Assembly (NCBI RefSeq): GCF_022647325.1
Contig: NZ_CP071408.1
Coordinates: 22,781-86,780 of the forward strand
Direction of reading: 5' to 3'
DNA: 64,000 bases
DNA from: Pantoea deleyi
GTDB lineage: Bacteria; Pseudomonadota; Gammaproteobacteria; Enterobacterales; Enterobacteriaceae
Positions 17,784 through 25,333 of the stretch are shown here, piece after piece. The translations under genes and the position numbers were made by a program. Position 1 is the first letter of the stretch. Every line of letters begins with the position of its first letter. The notes beneath the pieces were generated by a model. The model saw only the letters and a list, made by a program, of their open reading frames with translations. It was not told the DNA's origin and did not search any database.

Positions 17784-18038
17784 ATGACAGGCTGGCAGCT
17801 TAAACTCTGGCGCAGGAGTCTGCTCTGGAAGAGGGAACGTGCAGCAACTGAACTTGGCGTCAGCCTGCGTACTTACAAAGATTATGAAAATGCGGATACG
17901 GTAAAACATTCGATCGCACTGGCAACCGTTACCCTGTCACTAATTAACGTATTGCCATCAATGCAAAGTCAGGAGATCAGCAGTGACAGCATGGTGCGTT
18001 TAATTAAAAAAATGATCAGCACCGTAGAAGAAAAATAA
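17784..18038 (+). CDS. Small XRE/Cro-type regulator
   Basis: An 84-residue helix-turn-helix protein. Residues 4-45 (WQLKLWRRSLLWKRERAATELGVSLRTYKDYENAD) match the XRE/Cro DNA-binding fold. GGAGG precedes the ATG. It lies just before the SOS-controlled umuDC genes and after a perfect palindrome that could be its operator. The targets are unknown. Confidence 0.75.
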   Translation: MTGWQLKLWRRSLLWKRERAATELGVSLRTYKDYENADTVKHSIALATVTLSLINVLPSMQSQEISSDSMVRLIKKMISTVEEK

Positions 18039-18120
18039 AATACCAATATTTTCATGCACATGCTGAGATAAAGTACGATAGCTGTTTCGCTTTGCTTGTC
18101 ACGCAAAATTGCCTCCATAA

Positions 18121-18140
18121 TACTGTATAAATAAACAGTA
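18121..18140. promoter_or_regulatory. LexA (SOS) box of umuDC
   Basis: TACTGTATAAATAAACAGTA, an excellent LexA box with CTG/CAG ends at the correct spacing, 20 bases before the leader peptide start. It places umuD and umuC under SOS control. Confidence 0.9.
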
Positions 18141-18160
18141 ATCAAAAGGAGGGAATTTTT

Positions 18161-18223
18161 ATGCATTATTTATTAAAACAGGTTCTGACCGCGTCTTATC
18201 ACGTCAGGAATACGGGACTATGA
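18161..18223 (+). CDS. 20-residue leader peptide coupled to umuD
   Basis: A short frame ([20 protein letters not shown]) with a strong AAGGAGGG ribosome site. It ends in ATGA shared with the umuD start, so umuD translation should depend on it. Some plasmid umuDC operons carry a small gene before umuD (impC in impCAB); this peptide is far shorter and may be a remnant of one or a true leader. Confidence 0.6.
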   Translation: MHYLLKQVLTASYHVRNTGL

Positions 18224-18669
18224 AACCGGCAATCTATGCTGAGGGCCTGACGGTTTTGTGGCCAGCTCTTTTCACGCCGCCCGTGAAAATCCCTTTATAT
18301 GGCGAATACTGCCCCGCAGGCTTCCCTTCCCCTGCACAGGATTACGTTGAAAAAGAACTCGATCTCAATGAGCTCTGTATTCGCAGAAGGGCATCAACCT
18401 TCTTCGTCCGTGCCAGTGGTAACAGTATGCAGGATCTTGGCCTCTGTGATGGCGATGTCATGGTGGTTGATCGCGCCGAACAGGCCTCTCACGGTGATAT
18501 CGTTATAGCTGAGGTTAACGGTGAATTCACTGTTAAGCGGCTGCAGCTTCGCCCGCGCCTTGCGCTGTTGCCCATGAATCCGGCTTATGCCGTTATCTAT
18601 CCGGAAGATCTACAGCTGCTCGGCGTCGTCACCTGGTTCTTTAGCAGCACGCGCGCACGCGGGAGGTAA
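18220..18669 (+). CDS. umuD: UmuD-like subunit of DNA polymerase V
   Basis: A 149-residue LexA/UmuD protease. The self-cleavage region reads [12 protein letters not shown] (Ala-Gly in place of Cys-Gly), the catalytic Ser is in ASGNSM and the Lys in EFTVKRL. RecA filaments trigger cleavage to UmuD', which pairs with UmuC for translesion synthesis. The protein is complete. Its start overlaps the leader peptide. It may be without its partner here because umuC is split, though UmuD' could work with another UmuC in the cell. Confidence 0.93.
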   Translation: MKPAIYAEGLTVLWPALFTPPVKIPLYGEYCPAGFPSPAQDYVEKELDLNELCIRRRASTFFVRASGNSMQDLGLCDGDVMVVDRAEQASHGDIVIAEVNGEFTVKRLQLRPRLALLPMNPAYAVIYPEDLQLLGVVTWFFSSTRARGR

Positions 18670-18678
18670 GCCTTGCAC

Positions 18679-18909
18679 ATGTTCGGACTGGCCGACGTCA
18701 ACTCGTTTTACGCGAGCTGCGAGGCATTATTCCGTCCCGATCTGCGTGGTAAGCCCGTCATCGTACTCAGCAATAATGACGGTTGCGTCATCGCGCGCAG
18801 CGCTGGCGCAAAAAAACTCGGTATAAAAATGGGCGCGCCCTGGTTTCAAATTAAGGGGCAGGATTATGCAGAGCGGGTGCATGTCTTCAGTTCAAATTAC
18901 GCGCTGTAG
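18679..18909 (+). pseudogene. umuC: umuC, 5' fragment (76 codons), cut by the island
   Basis: N-terminal UmuC/Y-family polymerase sequence MFGLADVNSFYASCEALFRPD...VLSNNDGCVIAR...HVFSSNYAL. It ends at a TAG supplied by the island edge. The rest continues at about 50795-51835. In intact UmuC the next residues are typically Y-x-D-M-S-x-R-V. Without the remaining palm, finger and little-finger domains it cannot act as a polymerase. Confidence 0.93.
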
Positions 18910-18917
18910 TAAGTTAC

Positions 18918-18933
18918 GTGGAATGCAACATTT
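18918..18933 (+). repeat. Left terminal inverted repeat of the island
   Basis: GTGGAATGCAACATTT, nine bases after the premature umuC stop and 47 bases before the first recombinase. Perfect inverted match to the right end. Confidence 0.85.
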
Positions 18934-18979
18934 ACTGAGTAAACTTTGAACAGCTATATTGCTGCCAGAGGTGAACGCA

Positions 18980-19963
18980 ATGCTGATCCCACCGGCTGAA
19001 CATGTCCTGTTACTGGCCGAGCGCTGGCTGAAGCTGTTATCCGATCTGGGGCGGGCGCAGGCCACACTCACCGCTTACCGCAGTGCCCTCCGCCATTATC
19101 TTTTGTTCTGCAGCCAGCACAGAATTGAACCTGAAAAGGCCCGGTTTGAAGATCTGGCCGCCTACATCAGCCCTCAGTTACCCGGTATGCCGTTTCCCGT
19201 GGCCAGCGCCACACTTCAGTTGCGCCTGTCTGCAATCCGTCTCTGGTATGACTTTCTGATGTATCAGGATCTCTGTCTGATAAACCCGCTGCCCCGCTCC
19301 GGCACGCCCGGCATGCTGAGTTCTGGCAGGGGGCTGGTTCCCCGCATCGTGAAGCTGCCACGGATCCCTGACGATGCACAGTGGCAGTCTTTTCTTTTTC
19401 ATGCCGCCGCTTCCCCGCTGCGTGACCGCCTGATGCTGGCATTGACCTATTACGGTGCGCTGCGGCGATCTGAAATTACCTCATTAAGTATCGAAGACCT
19501 CGACTTTGCACACCGGCTTATCCGTATCCGGGCAGAAACCACCAAGAGCCGGCGTGAACGCATCGTCTGTTACAGTCCGGCCGTTGCATCAGTGCTGGCG
19601 GCCCATCTGATGCAGATGAAGCGGGAAGGAATCTACAGAGGTGCTCTGTTCCGTTCCGCGTCCGATCGTAATCAGGCCGCGCCGCTCTCATTCTGGAGCT
19701 GGAGCAAAACGGTACGGAAATGGGGGCTGGAGTCCGGTATGCCTGACATCTCAACCCATACATTCAGACACCTCCGCCTCACACATCTGGCCCGCGCGGG
19801 CTGGAAGCTGCACGAGCTGGCGACCTATGCAGGACACCGCGACCTGTCCACTACCCAGATTTATATCCACCTGTCGGGCCGCGATCTTGCTGCCAGGATG
19901 GCGGGCGCGATTGAAACGGCAGATATCAGGATGGCGAACCTCATTTTCAGCCCGGAGAAATAA
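18980..19963 (+). CDS. Tyrosine recombinase 1 of the island (about 327 aa)
   Basis: A XerC/D-like integrase. A SAM-like N-terminal core-binding domain spans about residues 10-110. The catalytic set is complete: Arg in ALRRSEITSL, Lys in AETTKSRRE, His-x-x-Arg in HTFRHLR, His in YAGHRDLST, and Tyr in TQIYIH near residue 298. The ATG at 18980 has AGAGGTG upstream; GTG and TTG starts slightly earlier are possible. Its start lies just inside the left end repeat and its stop is one base before the next recombinase, so the two are one operon and probably act together. Confidence 0.9.
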   Translation: MLIPPAEHVLLLAERWLKLLSDLGRAQATLTAYRSALRHYLLFCSQHRIEPEKARFEDLAAYISPQLPGMPFPVASATLQLRLSAIRLWYDFLMYQDLCLINPLPRSGTPGMLSSGRGLVPRIVKLPRIPDDAQWQSFLFHAAASPLRDRLMLALTYYGALRRSEITSLSIEDLDFAHRLIRIRAETTKSRRERIVCYSPAVASVLAAHLMQMKREGIYRGALFRSASDRNQAAPLSFWSWSKTVRKWGLESGMPDISTHTFRHLRLTHLARAGWKLHELATYAGHRDLSTTQIYIHLSGRDLAARMAGAIETADIRMANLIFSPEK

Positions 19964-19964
19964 C

Positions 19965-22082
19965 ATGAGCCCGCACTCACCGACTGAAAGCAGCTGGCGT
20001 CCCCTCGACATGACGGCATACCTGCTTAAGACGTCACTAACCTCCGGGGAACAGACGGCGCTGGCCAGCTCTCATAGCCGGTCCCGTATGCTACGGATGA
20101 AGCCTGCGCCGGACCTCATAAGGCCGCTGACGGATATTGTCGCCGGAAGTGGATGCGGCAGCAAAATTACCGCACTGGTCATAGCCGGGTTGCTGCGCGA
20201 AATGCATTCATCCGGCATGCCGTGCTGGCGCTGGTCACAGGACCGCTGGCAGACGCTCTGCCGGGAAGTCAGGGAGGGCCGTCCGTTAATGGCCGCCTTC
20301 GCCTGGCATCTGGCAGGGTTTCATCACCCGCTCAGCCTGCCCGACATCCGGAAACCCGCCCTCTATGCATCTGCCATCTTCGGCCAGGCTTTTTATCACC
20401 AGGAACTGCAACGACTTACCGATACGCTGACGTCGCTGGGATATGCCCCGGCAAGCCAGAAGAATCATGTCTCCGGCATACTGGCCACGCTGATGATTAT
20501 GAACCGGGACCCGCAGCTGGAGACGTTTACGCCTGAACTCCTCTGGCGCGTCCAGACCGGGACAGACAAGGGGATATCACGTTACGTCGGCCGGGTTTCA
20601 CATGCGCTCGCTGCACTGGGCATTTTCAGCTCCCCGATAAGGATGCGAAACTATACAAAATGGTACGAGAAGCCGGTGGAGGGAATCGATCCGGCCTGGG
20701 TGCACTGGTGCCGGCGCTGGCGGGAAACGTCGGTTCTCAGACCCCACCCCCGTGAAGGCCTGTACAGCTTTATTCTGCGCTGCGGCCTCTGGCTGGCAGG
20801 AGCCCATCCGAAGGTACGGGAGCCCGCAGACTGGACCATGGAAACCTGCGCCAGCTTCATCGCAGCGGTAGGCCGGATGAATGTGGATGATCTTCAGCTG
20901 GGCACGGAAAGGGGCACCCGCAAATCGGTCCGGTCCGGTGAGCCGATGATGCCGCATTCAAGGGCGCATTTTATCTATTCACTGCGCCGTTTTATGAATG
21001 ATTATGAAAGCTGGGGCTGGGGCCGGCTTCGCTTCAGCCCTGCCCGCCACCTTTCCACACCGGACACGCCGCTGTTCCGCCGCGGCGTCAATCCCCGGGT
21101 TATCGACGATCCGGTCTGGCTGAAGCTCATCTGGGCCAGCCTGAATCTGCGTCAGGAAGACCTGCTCACTGAAATACATTATCCGCTGGCCATGCTGCAG
21201 GCAATGGCCGTGTTCTGGACACATGCAGGGCTGCGGAAAAACGAGCTACTCCGCCTGACTACAGGGTGTATCACGCCGCAGGCAGATGAAATAGTGAAAG
21301 ATGACGGCAGCGTCATTCCTGCCGGTACACTGTGCTACCTGCATATTCCCGCCGGGAAGACCTCAAAAGCCTATGTTAAACCCGTCGCGGCAGTGGTGAA
21401 AAAATATGTCGACATCTGGCTGGCCGAACGCCCGACAGAACAGGCCATGCTGTCTGATGAGCGGACCGGTGAGAAAGTCCGGCTTCTGTTTCAGTACCGG
21501 GGCAAGCCCGCCGGCAGCGCTATCATGAACCGCACGCTGATACAGATGCTGTGTGCCAGAGCCGGCGTACCCATAGAAGACAGCGGTGGCACAATAACCA
21601 GTCACCGGGGCCGGGCCTCCGCAGTGACCGCGCTGGCCAGCGTCCCGCAGGGCATGTCTCTGTACGAACTGATGCAATGGACGGGACACTCAACGCCTCA
21701 GTCCACCATGCATTATCTCCGCATCCGGCCCACTCAGCTGGCCGCCTCGTTCGTCAAAGCTGACAGGGTTGCTCACATGATCAGCGTGCTGATTGACCAC
21801 GATCCGGAAGCTGCCAGCCTGACCGGACCCACGATGTATTATGATCTGGGCGATTCGTACTGCACGAACCCCTTCTGGAGCAGCTGTCAGCACCGGATGG
21901 CCTGCATCGGCTGTGATTTTAACCTGCTCAAACAGAGCGCACGCGGAATGGTACTGGAAAGCAAAGCTTCTGTCAGACGTTACCTTGAGGAAGTTCCGCT
22001 CACTCCCGATGAGAAAGCTATCGTGGAACAGGATGCAGAGAAAATCGAACAGGCTCTTAAAAAATCACCTCTTAAACCGTAA
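19965..22082 (+). CDS. Tyrosine recombinase 2 of the island, large TnpB(Tn554)-like type (705 aa)
   Basis: Large integrase with the catalytic block near residues 415-590: Arg in HAGLRKNELLRL, Lys in GKTSKAY, His-x-x-Arg in TSHRGRAS, Gly-His in WTGHST and Tyr in TMHYLRI. A Cys/His cluster follows (CTNPFWSSCQHRMACIGC, about residues 635-652), typical of the second integrase of Tn554-like elements and possibly zinc-binding. The ATG immediately follows the stop of recombinase 1. Its long N-terminal region has no recognised domain. It is probably needed with recombinase 1 for insertion or circle formation. Confidence 0.88.
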   Translation: MSPHSPTESSWRPLDMTAYLLKTSLTSGEQTALASSHSRSRMLRMKPAPDLIRPLTDIVAGSGCGSKITALVIAGLLREMHSSGMPCWRWSQDRWQTLCREVREGRPLMAAFAWHLAGFHHPLSLPDIRKPALYASAIFGQAFYHQELQRLTDTLTSLGYAPASQKNHVSGILATLMIMNRDPQLETFTPELLWRVQTGTDKGISRYVGRVSHALAALGIFSSPIRMRNYTKWYEKPVEGIDPAWVHWCRRWRETSVLRPHPREGLYSFILRCGLWLAGAHPKVREPADWTMETCASFIAAVGRMNVDDLQLGTERGTRKSVRSGEPMMPHSRAHFIYSLRRFMNDYESWGWGRLRFSPARHLSTPDTPLFRRGVNPRVIDDPVWLKLIWASLNLRQEDLLTEIHYPLAMLQAMAVFWTHAGLRKNELLRLTTGCITPQADEIVKDDGSVIPAGTLCYLHIPAGKTSKAYVKPVAAVVKKYVDIWLAERPTEQAMLSDERTGEKVRLLFQYRGKPAGSAIMNRTLIQMLCARAGVPIEDSGGTITSHRGRASAVTALASVPQGMSLYELMQWTGHSTPQSTMHYLRIRPTQLAASFVKADRVAHMISVLIDHDPEAASLTGPTMYYDLGDSYCTNPFWSSCQHRMACIGCDFNLLKQSARGMVLESKASVRRYLEEVPLTPDEKAIVEQDAEKIEQALKKSPLKP

Positions 22083-22398
22083 TGTTAAACGGGCCGCTTT
22101 TTGCCAGCGGCGGACTTCGCACACTAAAAGATGATTAGGAATGAGGCTGTGCATAAAACCCTCATAAAGAAGGGAGCGAAACATTAAAAACACCGCCTTA
22201 TAGCCGCCGTGCCCAATACCTGAGTGAAATAATCAGGTGTCCGGACCGCTCATTTCTGGATGTGAGTTCAGTAACAGGTCTGTTAACACTGCCAAATCTC
22301 TGTTTAAAAATGGAACTATTTTATACAGAAACCACTCTACCACCCTGTTAAGAATTCAGATTTTAAGAGCCATATAAAAGTATAAGACAGGATGTTCT
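22083..22398. other. Intergenic region, no gene seen
   Basis: About 315 bases between recombinase 2 and the 104-aa gene. No coding frame or repeat was recognised. Confidence 0.3.
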
Positions 22399-22713
22399 TT
22401 GACAGTGAATGCAGCAGTCGGAAATTGTGCTCAGAAAATCAGGCAGATAGCCGGCGTTTATCAGTCTGGCGGAAACCTGATGGACGCAAAGCGCAGTGTC
22501 GACCTCGCCCTCAGTGAGCTGGGATATCTGAACCGGACACAGCCCGAATTGCAAATCATCAACTGGGAACAGCTGCGTTTATCGCTGCAGGCTTACCTTA
22601 ACTGCTGCAGTGATATCCGCTGGTTAACCGTCATCAAATACGCCAGAGCAAAAGCAGGTTCACGCAGGGCTGGTGCAGTTAACAATCTGAAAAAAAAAGT
22701 TGTCCAATCCTGA
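22399..22713 (+). CDS. Possible third gene of the recombinase module (104 aa)
   Basis: Unrecognised, mostly helical, basic at the C-terminus (AKAGSRRAGAVNNLKKKVV). The start is TTG at 22399 with AGGA upstream, or GTG two codons later. Many two-integrase elements have a small third gene (TnpC in Tn554). Similarity to TnpC itself is not evident, so this is a guess from position. Confidence 0.5.
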   Translation: MTVNAAVGNCAQKIRQIAGVYQSGGNLMDAKRSVDLALSELGYLNRTQPELQIINWEQLRLSLQAYLNCCSDIRWLTVIKYARAKAGSRRAGAVNNLKKKVVQS

Positions 22714-22727
22714 ATGGATGCCGCTCA

Positions 22728-22995
22728 CGCTTACCGCCCGGTGCTGTGCCCTCCTCATTTACTTTATACTCTGCGGCCAGAGCAGACCTGAAATGCCCGG
22801 CCTGAAGACCTCACTGCATTCATCAGTCCGCAGTTAACGGGCATGTATTTTCCGGCTACCAGCAGACTCTGTCCTAGTCCTTTTAACCGGCTCTGCGGGG
22901 CTCATGCCTCCCGGGTTCCGGCATCTCCTCTGCCCATCAAAGCGCTCCTGAGAAAAAGTCTGCTGGCTGCGCAACTTCCCCGGGATCCCCCACTT
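22728..22995 (+). pseudogene. Decayed fragment of a second recombinase-1-type gene
   Basis: Nucleotide similarity to 19062-19215 inside recombinase 1: CGCTTACCGC, GTGCCCTCC, then in one frame PRPEDLTAFISPQLTGMYFPATS against ARFEDLAAYISPQLPGMPFPVAS. Indels and stops break the frame, and weaker similarity continues to about 22995. It is a relic of another element of the same family in the same orientation. Confidence 0.72.
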
Positions 22996-23059
22996 TTTTC
23001 AGCGCCGGACGTTTCAGTTACAGTAGACTTCCGCCATTACCGGCATAAGAGACGGCTCT

Positions 23060-23284
23060 ATGAAGCGACACGACCTGAATACTACGCTGTTCAGCAGCGC
23101 CGGATTTGACCCGACGTCCGGCGTACTGGAGCTGGAGTACCGTAACGGCAGCTGCCGCCGCTGGCTGGCCGTACCCGCACGGGTGTATCAGGCATTCTGC
23201 GCCGCCGCTGATCCGGACACATTTTTTCGCAGCAGCATCGACGGACGCTACCTGTCGGTACGTGGCCAGAGCGGCCCGCTGTAA
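23060..23284 (+). CDS. KTSC-domain protein (74 aa)
   Basis: Small protein fitting the KTSC domain pattern: SAGFDPTSGVLELEYRNGS...VPARVYQAFCAA...FFRSSIDGRY. The KTSC domain is short, found alone or fused to other proteins, and its role is not settled. It begins 19 bases before the next gene's start region and is likely co-transcribed with it. Confidence 0.7.
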   Translation: MKRHDLNTTLFSSAGFDPTSGVLELEYRNGSCRRWLAVPARVYQAFCAAADPDTFFRSSIDGRYLSVRGQSGPL

Positions 23285-23302
23285 AACAGAGTAAGGAAGC
23301 GG

Positions 23303-23926
23303 ATGAAACCGGGTAACACATCGGTGGGTCATCTGGCCTGGTGCGGCCTGATTGCCCTGCATATGGCGCGACAGGACGGCCAGGCGGGCACGCCCGCTCA
23401 GGAAACACTGTTTCTGACGCGGTGGCTCGCCGTCGCTGAAAAACAGCGACGCTTCAGTAAAGAGCTGGCTCCGGAAATCCGGTGGCTGCTCCGTGAGGGG
23501 CGCGAAAAGGGAATACGTGCTGACCTGTCCGGTAAACTGGAATACCTCTGGCTGACGGGCAGCGACGCGCTGCTGACGCAGAACGACCTGTCGCGTCTGC
23601 AGCACGCCCTGCAGGCGCTGCAGATGGTCGGCTGGGTTTACAGGCTGCTCAATGAAGGGCAGTGGCAGGGCCGGAAAGCGCTGCGGCTGAACCCGTCCGT
23701 GTCGGGACTCTATCTGCATAAGGACTCCCTGCACGCCGGATTTAACCCAGCCGGTCTTCAGACGGCGCCTCTGCCTGCCCGTATCACCGGCGACCTGAGC
23801 GCTCTGGATTCCCTGCTGCAGCGTTCGGGCTGGCGGCGGGAGCCGGCTGGCAGTGACCTGCTGCTTTATTATCTCATGACACAGACTGTGCAGCATGAGG
23901 ACATCATACGCAGGCTGACTCCGTAA
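23303..23926 (+). CDS. Unknown protein (207 aa)
   Basis: Unrecognised soluble protein, Leu- and Arg-rich and probably helical. It lies 18 bases after the KTSC gene in the same direction with GTAAGGAAG before its ATG. No known motif, signal peptide or membrane segment was found. Confidence 0.65.
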   Translation: MKPGNTSVGHLAWCGLIALHMARQDGQAGTPAQETLFLTRWLAVAEKQRRFSKELAPEIRWLLREGREKGIRADLSGKLEYLWLTGSDALLTQNDLSRLQHALQALQMVGWVYRLLNEGQWQGRKALRLNPSVSGLYLHKDSLHAGFNPAGLQTAPLPARITGDLSALDSLLQRSGWRREPAGSDLLLYYLMTQTVQHEDIIRRLTP

Positions 23927-24306
23927 ATTTTCCGGCCCCTTATGGCCGTGTTTCTTTTCCGCAGGCGGTCCTGTCATCATTATGCAGGTGCCCGCGACAT
24001 AACACCCCGACTCCCTGCCCGTATCCGGCAACCCGGCAGGCGGATATTTCCCCTCAGGAGGCAGCCGGCATGCATGCCGGCTGCGTGCACCGCGGTAACA
24101 CTGCGCGGGCCTGGTGGGTGGTGCCGTCTTCGGACCAGGGGAAACGTCAGTGTTATGCCGTCGTGAGTGTTTTTCCTGCGCTGCCAGCGCAGGTCGTTTA
24201 TTCAGTGGCAGTATGCATGAACTATAATCACCCATGGTACCCGCTTTATAACGGGTATTTTTTACTGGCGTGTCAACTGATAACAACTCATACGCGGGGA
24301 AATACG

Positions 24307-24549
24307 ATGGATGACGCAGATTTAGCACATGAAGTTCAGGAGGCGCTGATTGCTTCGGCCCTGTCTGCCCGCAAGCCCGGACTGAAGAGTCCGGACGGCA
24401 GATGTATCTGGTGCAGGGATGAAGCGGCCGTGGCCGGTACGGCCTTCTGTTCTGCCGAGTGCGGAGAAGACTACTTCAGAAATGAGCATCAGATGAAACA
24501 GCGTTACGTCCCGTCTAAATACCCGTCAGATAATCCCGGTAATAAATGA
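24307..24549 (+). CDS. Small Cys4 zinc-ribbon protein
   Basis: An 80-residue protein with a C-x2-C...C-x3-C cluster (CIWCRDEAAVAGTAFCSAEC, residues 36-55) and an N-terminal stretch MDDADLAHEVQEALI that recalls TraR/DksA-type zinc-finger proteins. DksA/TraR proteins enter the RNA polymerase secondary channel; this one is shorter and the second Cys pair is spaced differently, so that function is uncertain. GGGGA precedes the ATG. A short hairpin (GGCCGT / ACGGCC, 24555-24576) and TTTT follow the stop. Confidence 0.6.
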   Translation: MDDADLAHEVQEALIASALSARKPGLKSPDGRCIWCRDEAAVAGTAFCSAECGEDYFRNEHQMKQRYVPSKYPSDNPGNK

Positions 24550-24598
24550 TTCAGGGCCGTGCTATCCTGACGGCCTTTTCATAACTTCATATTTCCTT

Positions 24599-24829
24599 TC
24601 AGTCTGCCGATACCTTCACCGTCAGCACGGATACTCCCCCGGGACATTCTGGATCTTCAGGGACAGCGCAATAACGCCCGGGCATCGCACGGGGCTGGGT
24701 TATCTGCCGGCCTGTGTATCCGGCCGGCAGGCGTATTTCACCGTCCTGAATCGTTAAATTGTGATCTCCCGCACAGCATATGCGTAAGCGTCGCATATTG
24801 ACCGTGTTGACACTCGCATGAAGGTGCAT
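24599..24829 (-). CDS. Possible small protein of unknown function (76 aa)
   Basis: The C-terminal half (LTIQDGEIRLPAGYTGR...GVSVLTVKVSAD) has the balance of a real small beta protein. The start is unclear: no good ribosome site precedes either in-frame ATG. It is convergent with the zinc-ribbon gene. Low confidence. Confidence 0.35.
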   Translation of the reverse strand: MHLHASVNTVNMRRLRICCAGDHNLTIQDGEIRLPAGYTGRQITQPRAMPGRYCAVPEDPECPGGVSVLTVKVSAD

Positions 24830-25233
24830 CAGCTCAGACTTTAGCTGATAGGTTTTGTTGATTTAGCACAATCAATTAGAGAGGGGCTGCTTTGAGCGAG
24901 AAGCGGACATTGCTAACAGCGTTATGAGTGAATCAACGGGGAGCAGGTCACTCGCAGCGATCAAAGCGCCTGCCAGGTCAGATAGTTTTGCTTCACCTTA
25001 CCTCCCCGAGACAACGTCCTTCGGCGACATGTTCATAATACATGTGCGCGATCCGCATTTAGTTCAGCCGACTCATTCAAATCTCAGTAAAAGTTCTCAG
25101 ATTAAAATCCAGCAATGACTAATGCCGCTGCGAACAGAACTTCATCCCGAGAAAAAATGATTATTTAGCTTAAGTGCTTTGTTTAGCGTTACTAAAAGTT
25201 TATTCCGTAAAGCAGTAAATCAACAATGCGGTA
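24830..25233. other. Intergenic region upstream of the chemoreceptor
   Basis: About 400 bases. No convincing gene; the downstream part turns AT-rich and leads into the sigma-28 promoter. Confidence 0.35.
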
Positions 25234-25260
25234 TAAAGTTAATGAAGGAATAACCGATAA
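25234..25260 (+). promoter_or_regulatory. Sigma-28 (FliA) flagellar-class promoter
   Basis: TAAAGTTA-N11-ACCGATAA against the consensus TAAAGTTT-N11-GCCGATAA: one mismatch in each box and exact spacing. It lies 73 bases before the chemoreceptor start. Confidence 0.82.
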
Positions 25261-25333
25261 AAAGGTTAAGGTGCTTTGCAAATTTATCTTTTGTAATTGT
25301 CACTATAACGAACTAATTCAACAGGAATTATAA

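Noticed and set aside
19641..19964. Upstream extension of recombinase 2 into recombinase 1
   Set aside because: It overlaps conserved catalytic sequence of recombinase 1 in another frame. The ATG right after the recombinase 1 stop is the natural start.
24070..24306. Longer version of the zinc-ribbon protein
   Set aside because: The ATG at 24307 has its own ribosome site and gives a compact protein; the upstream part looks non-coding.
23018..24328. 436-residue minus-strand frame over the KTSC and 207-aa genes
   Set aside because: Composition is typical of an antisense frame in GC-rich DNA, and the plus-strand genes have good ribosome sites and family similarity.
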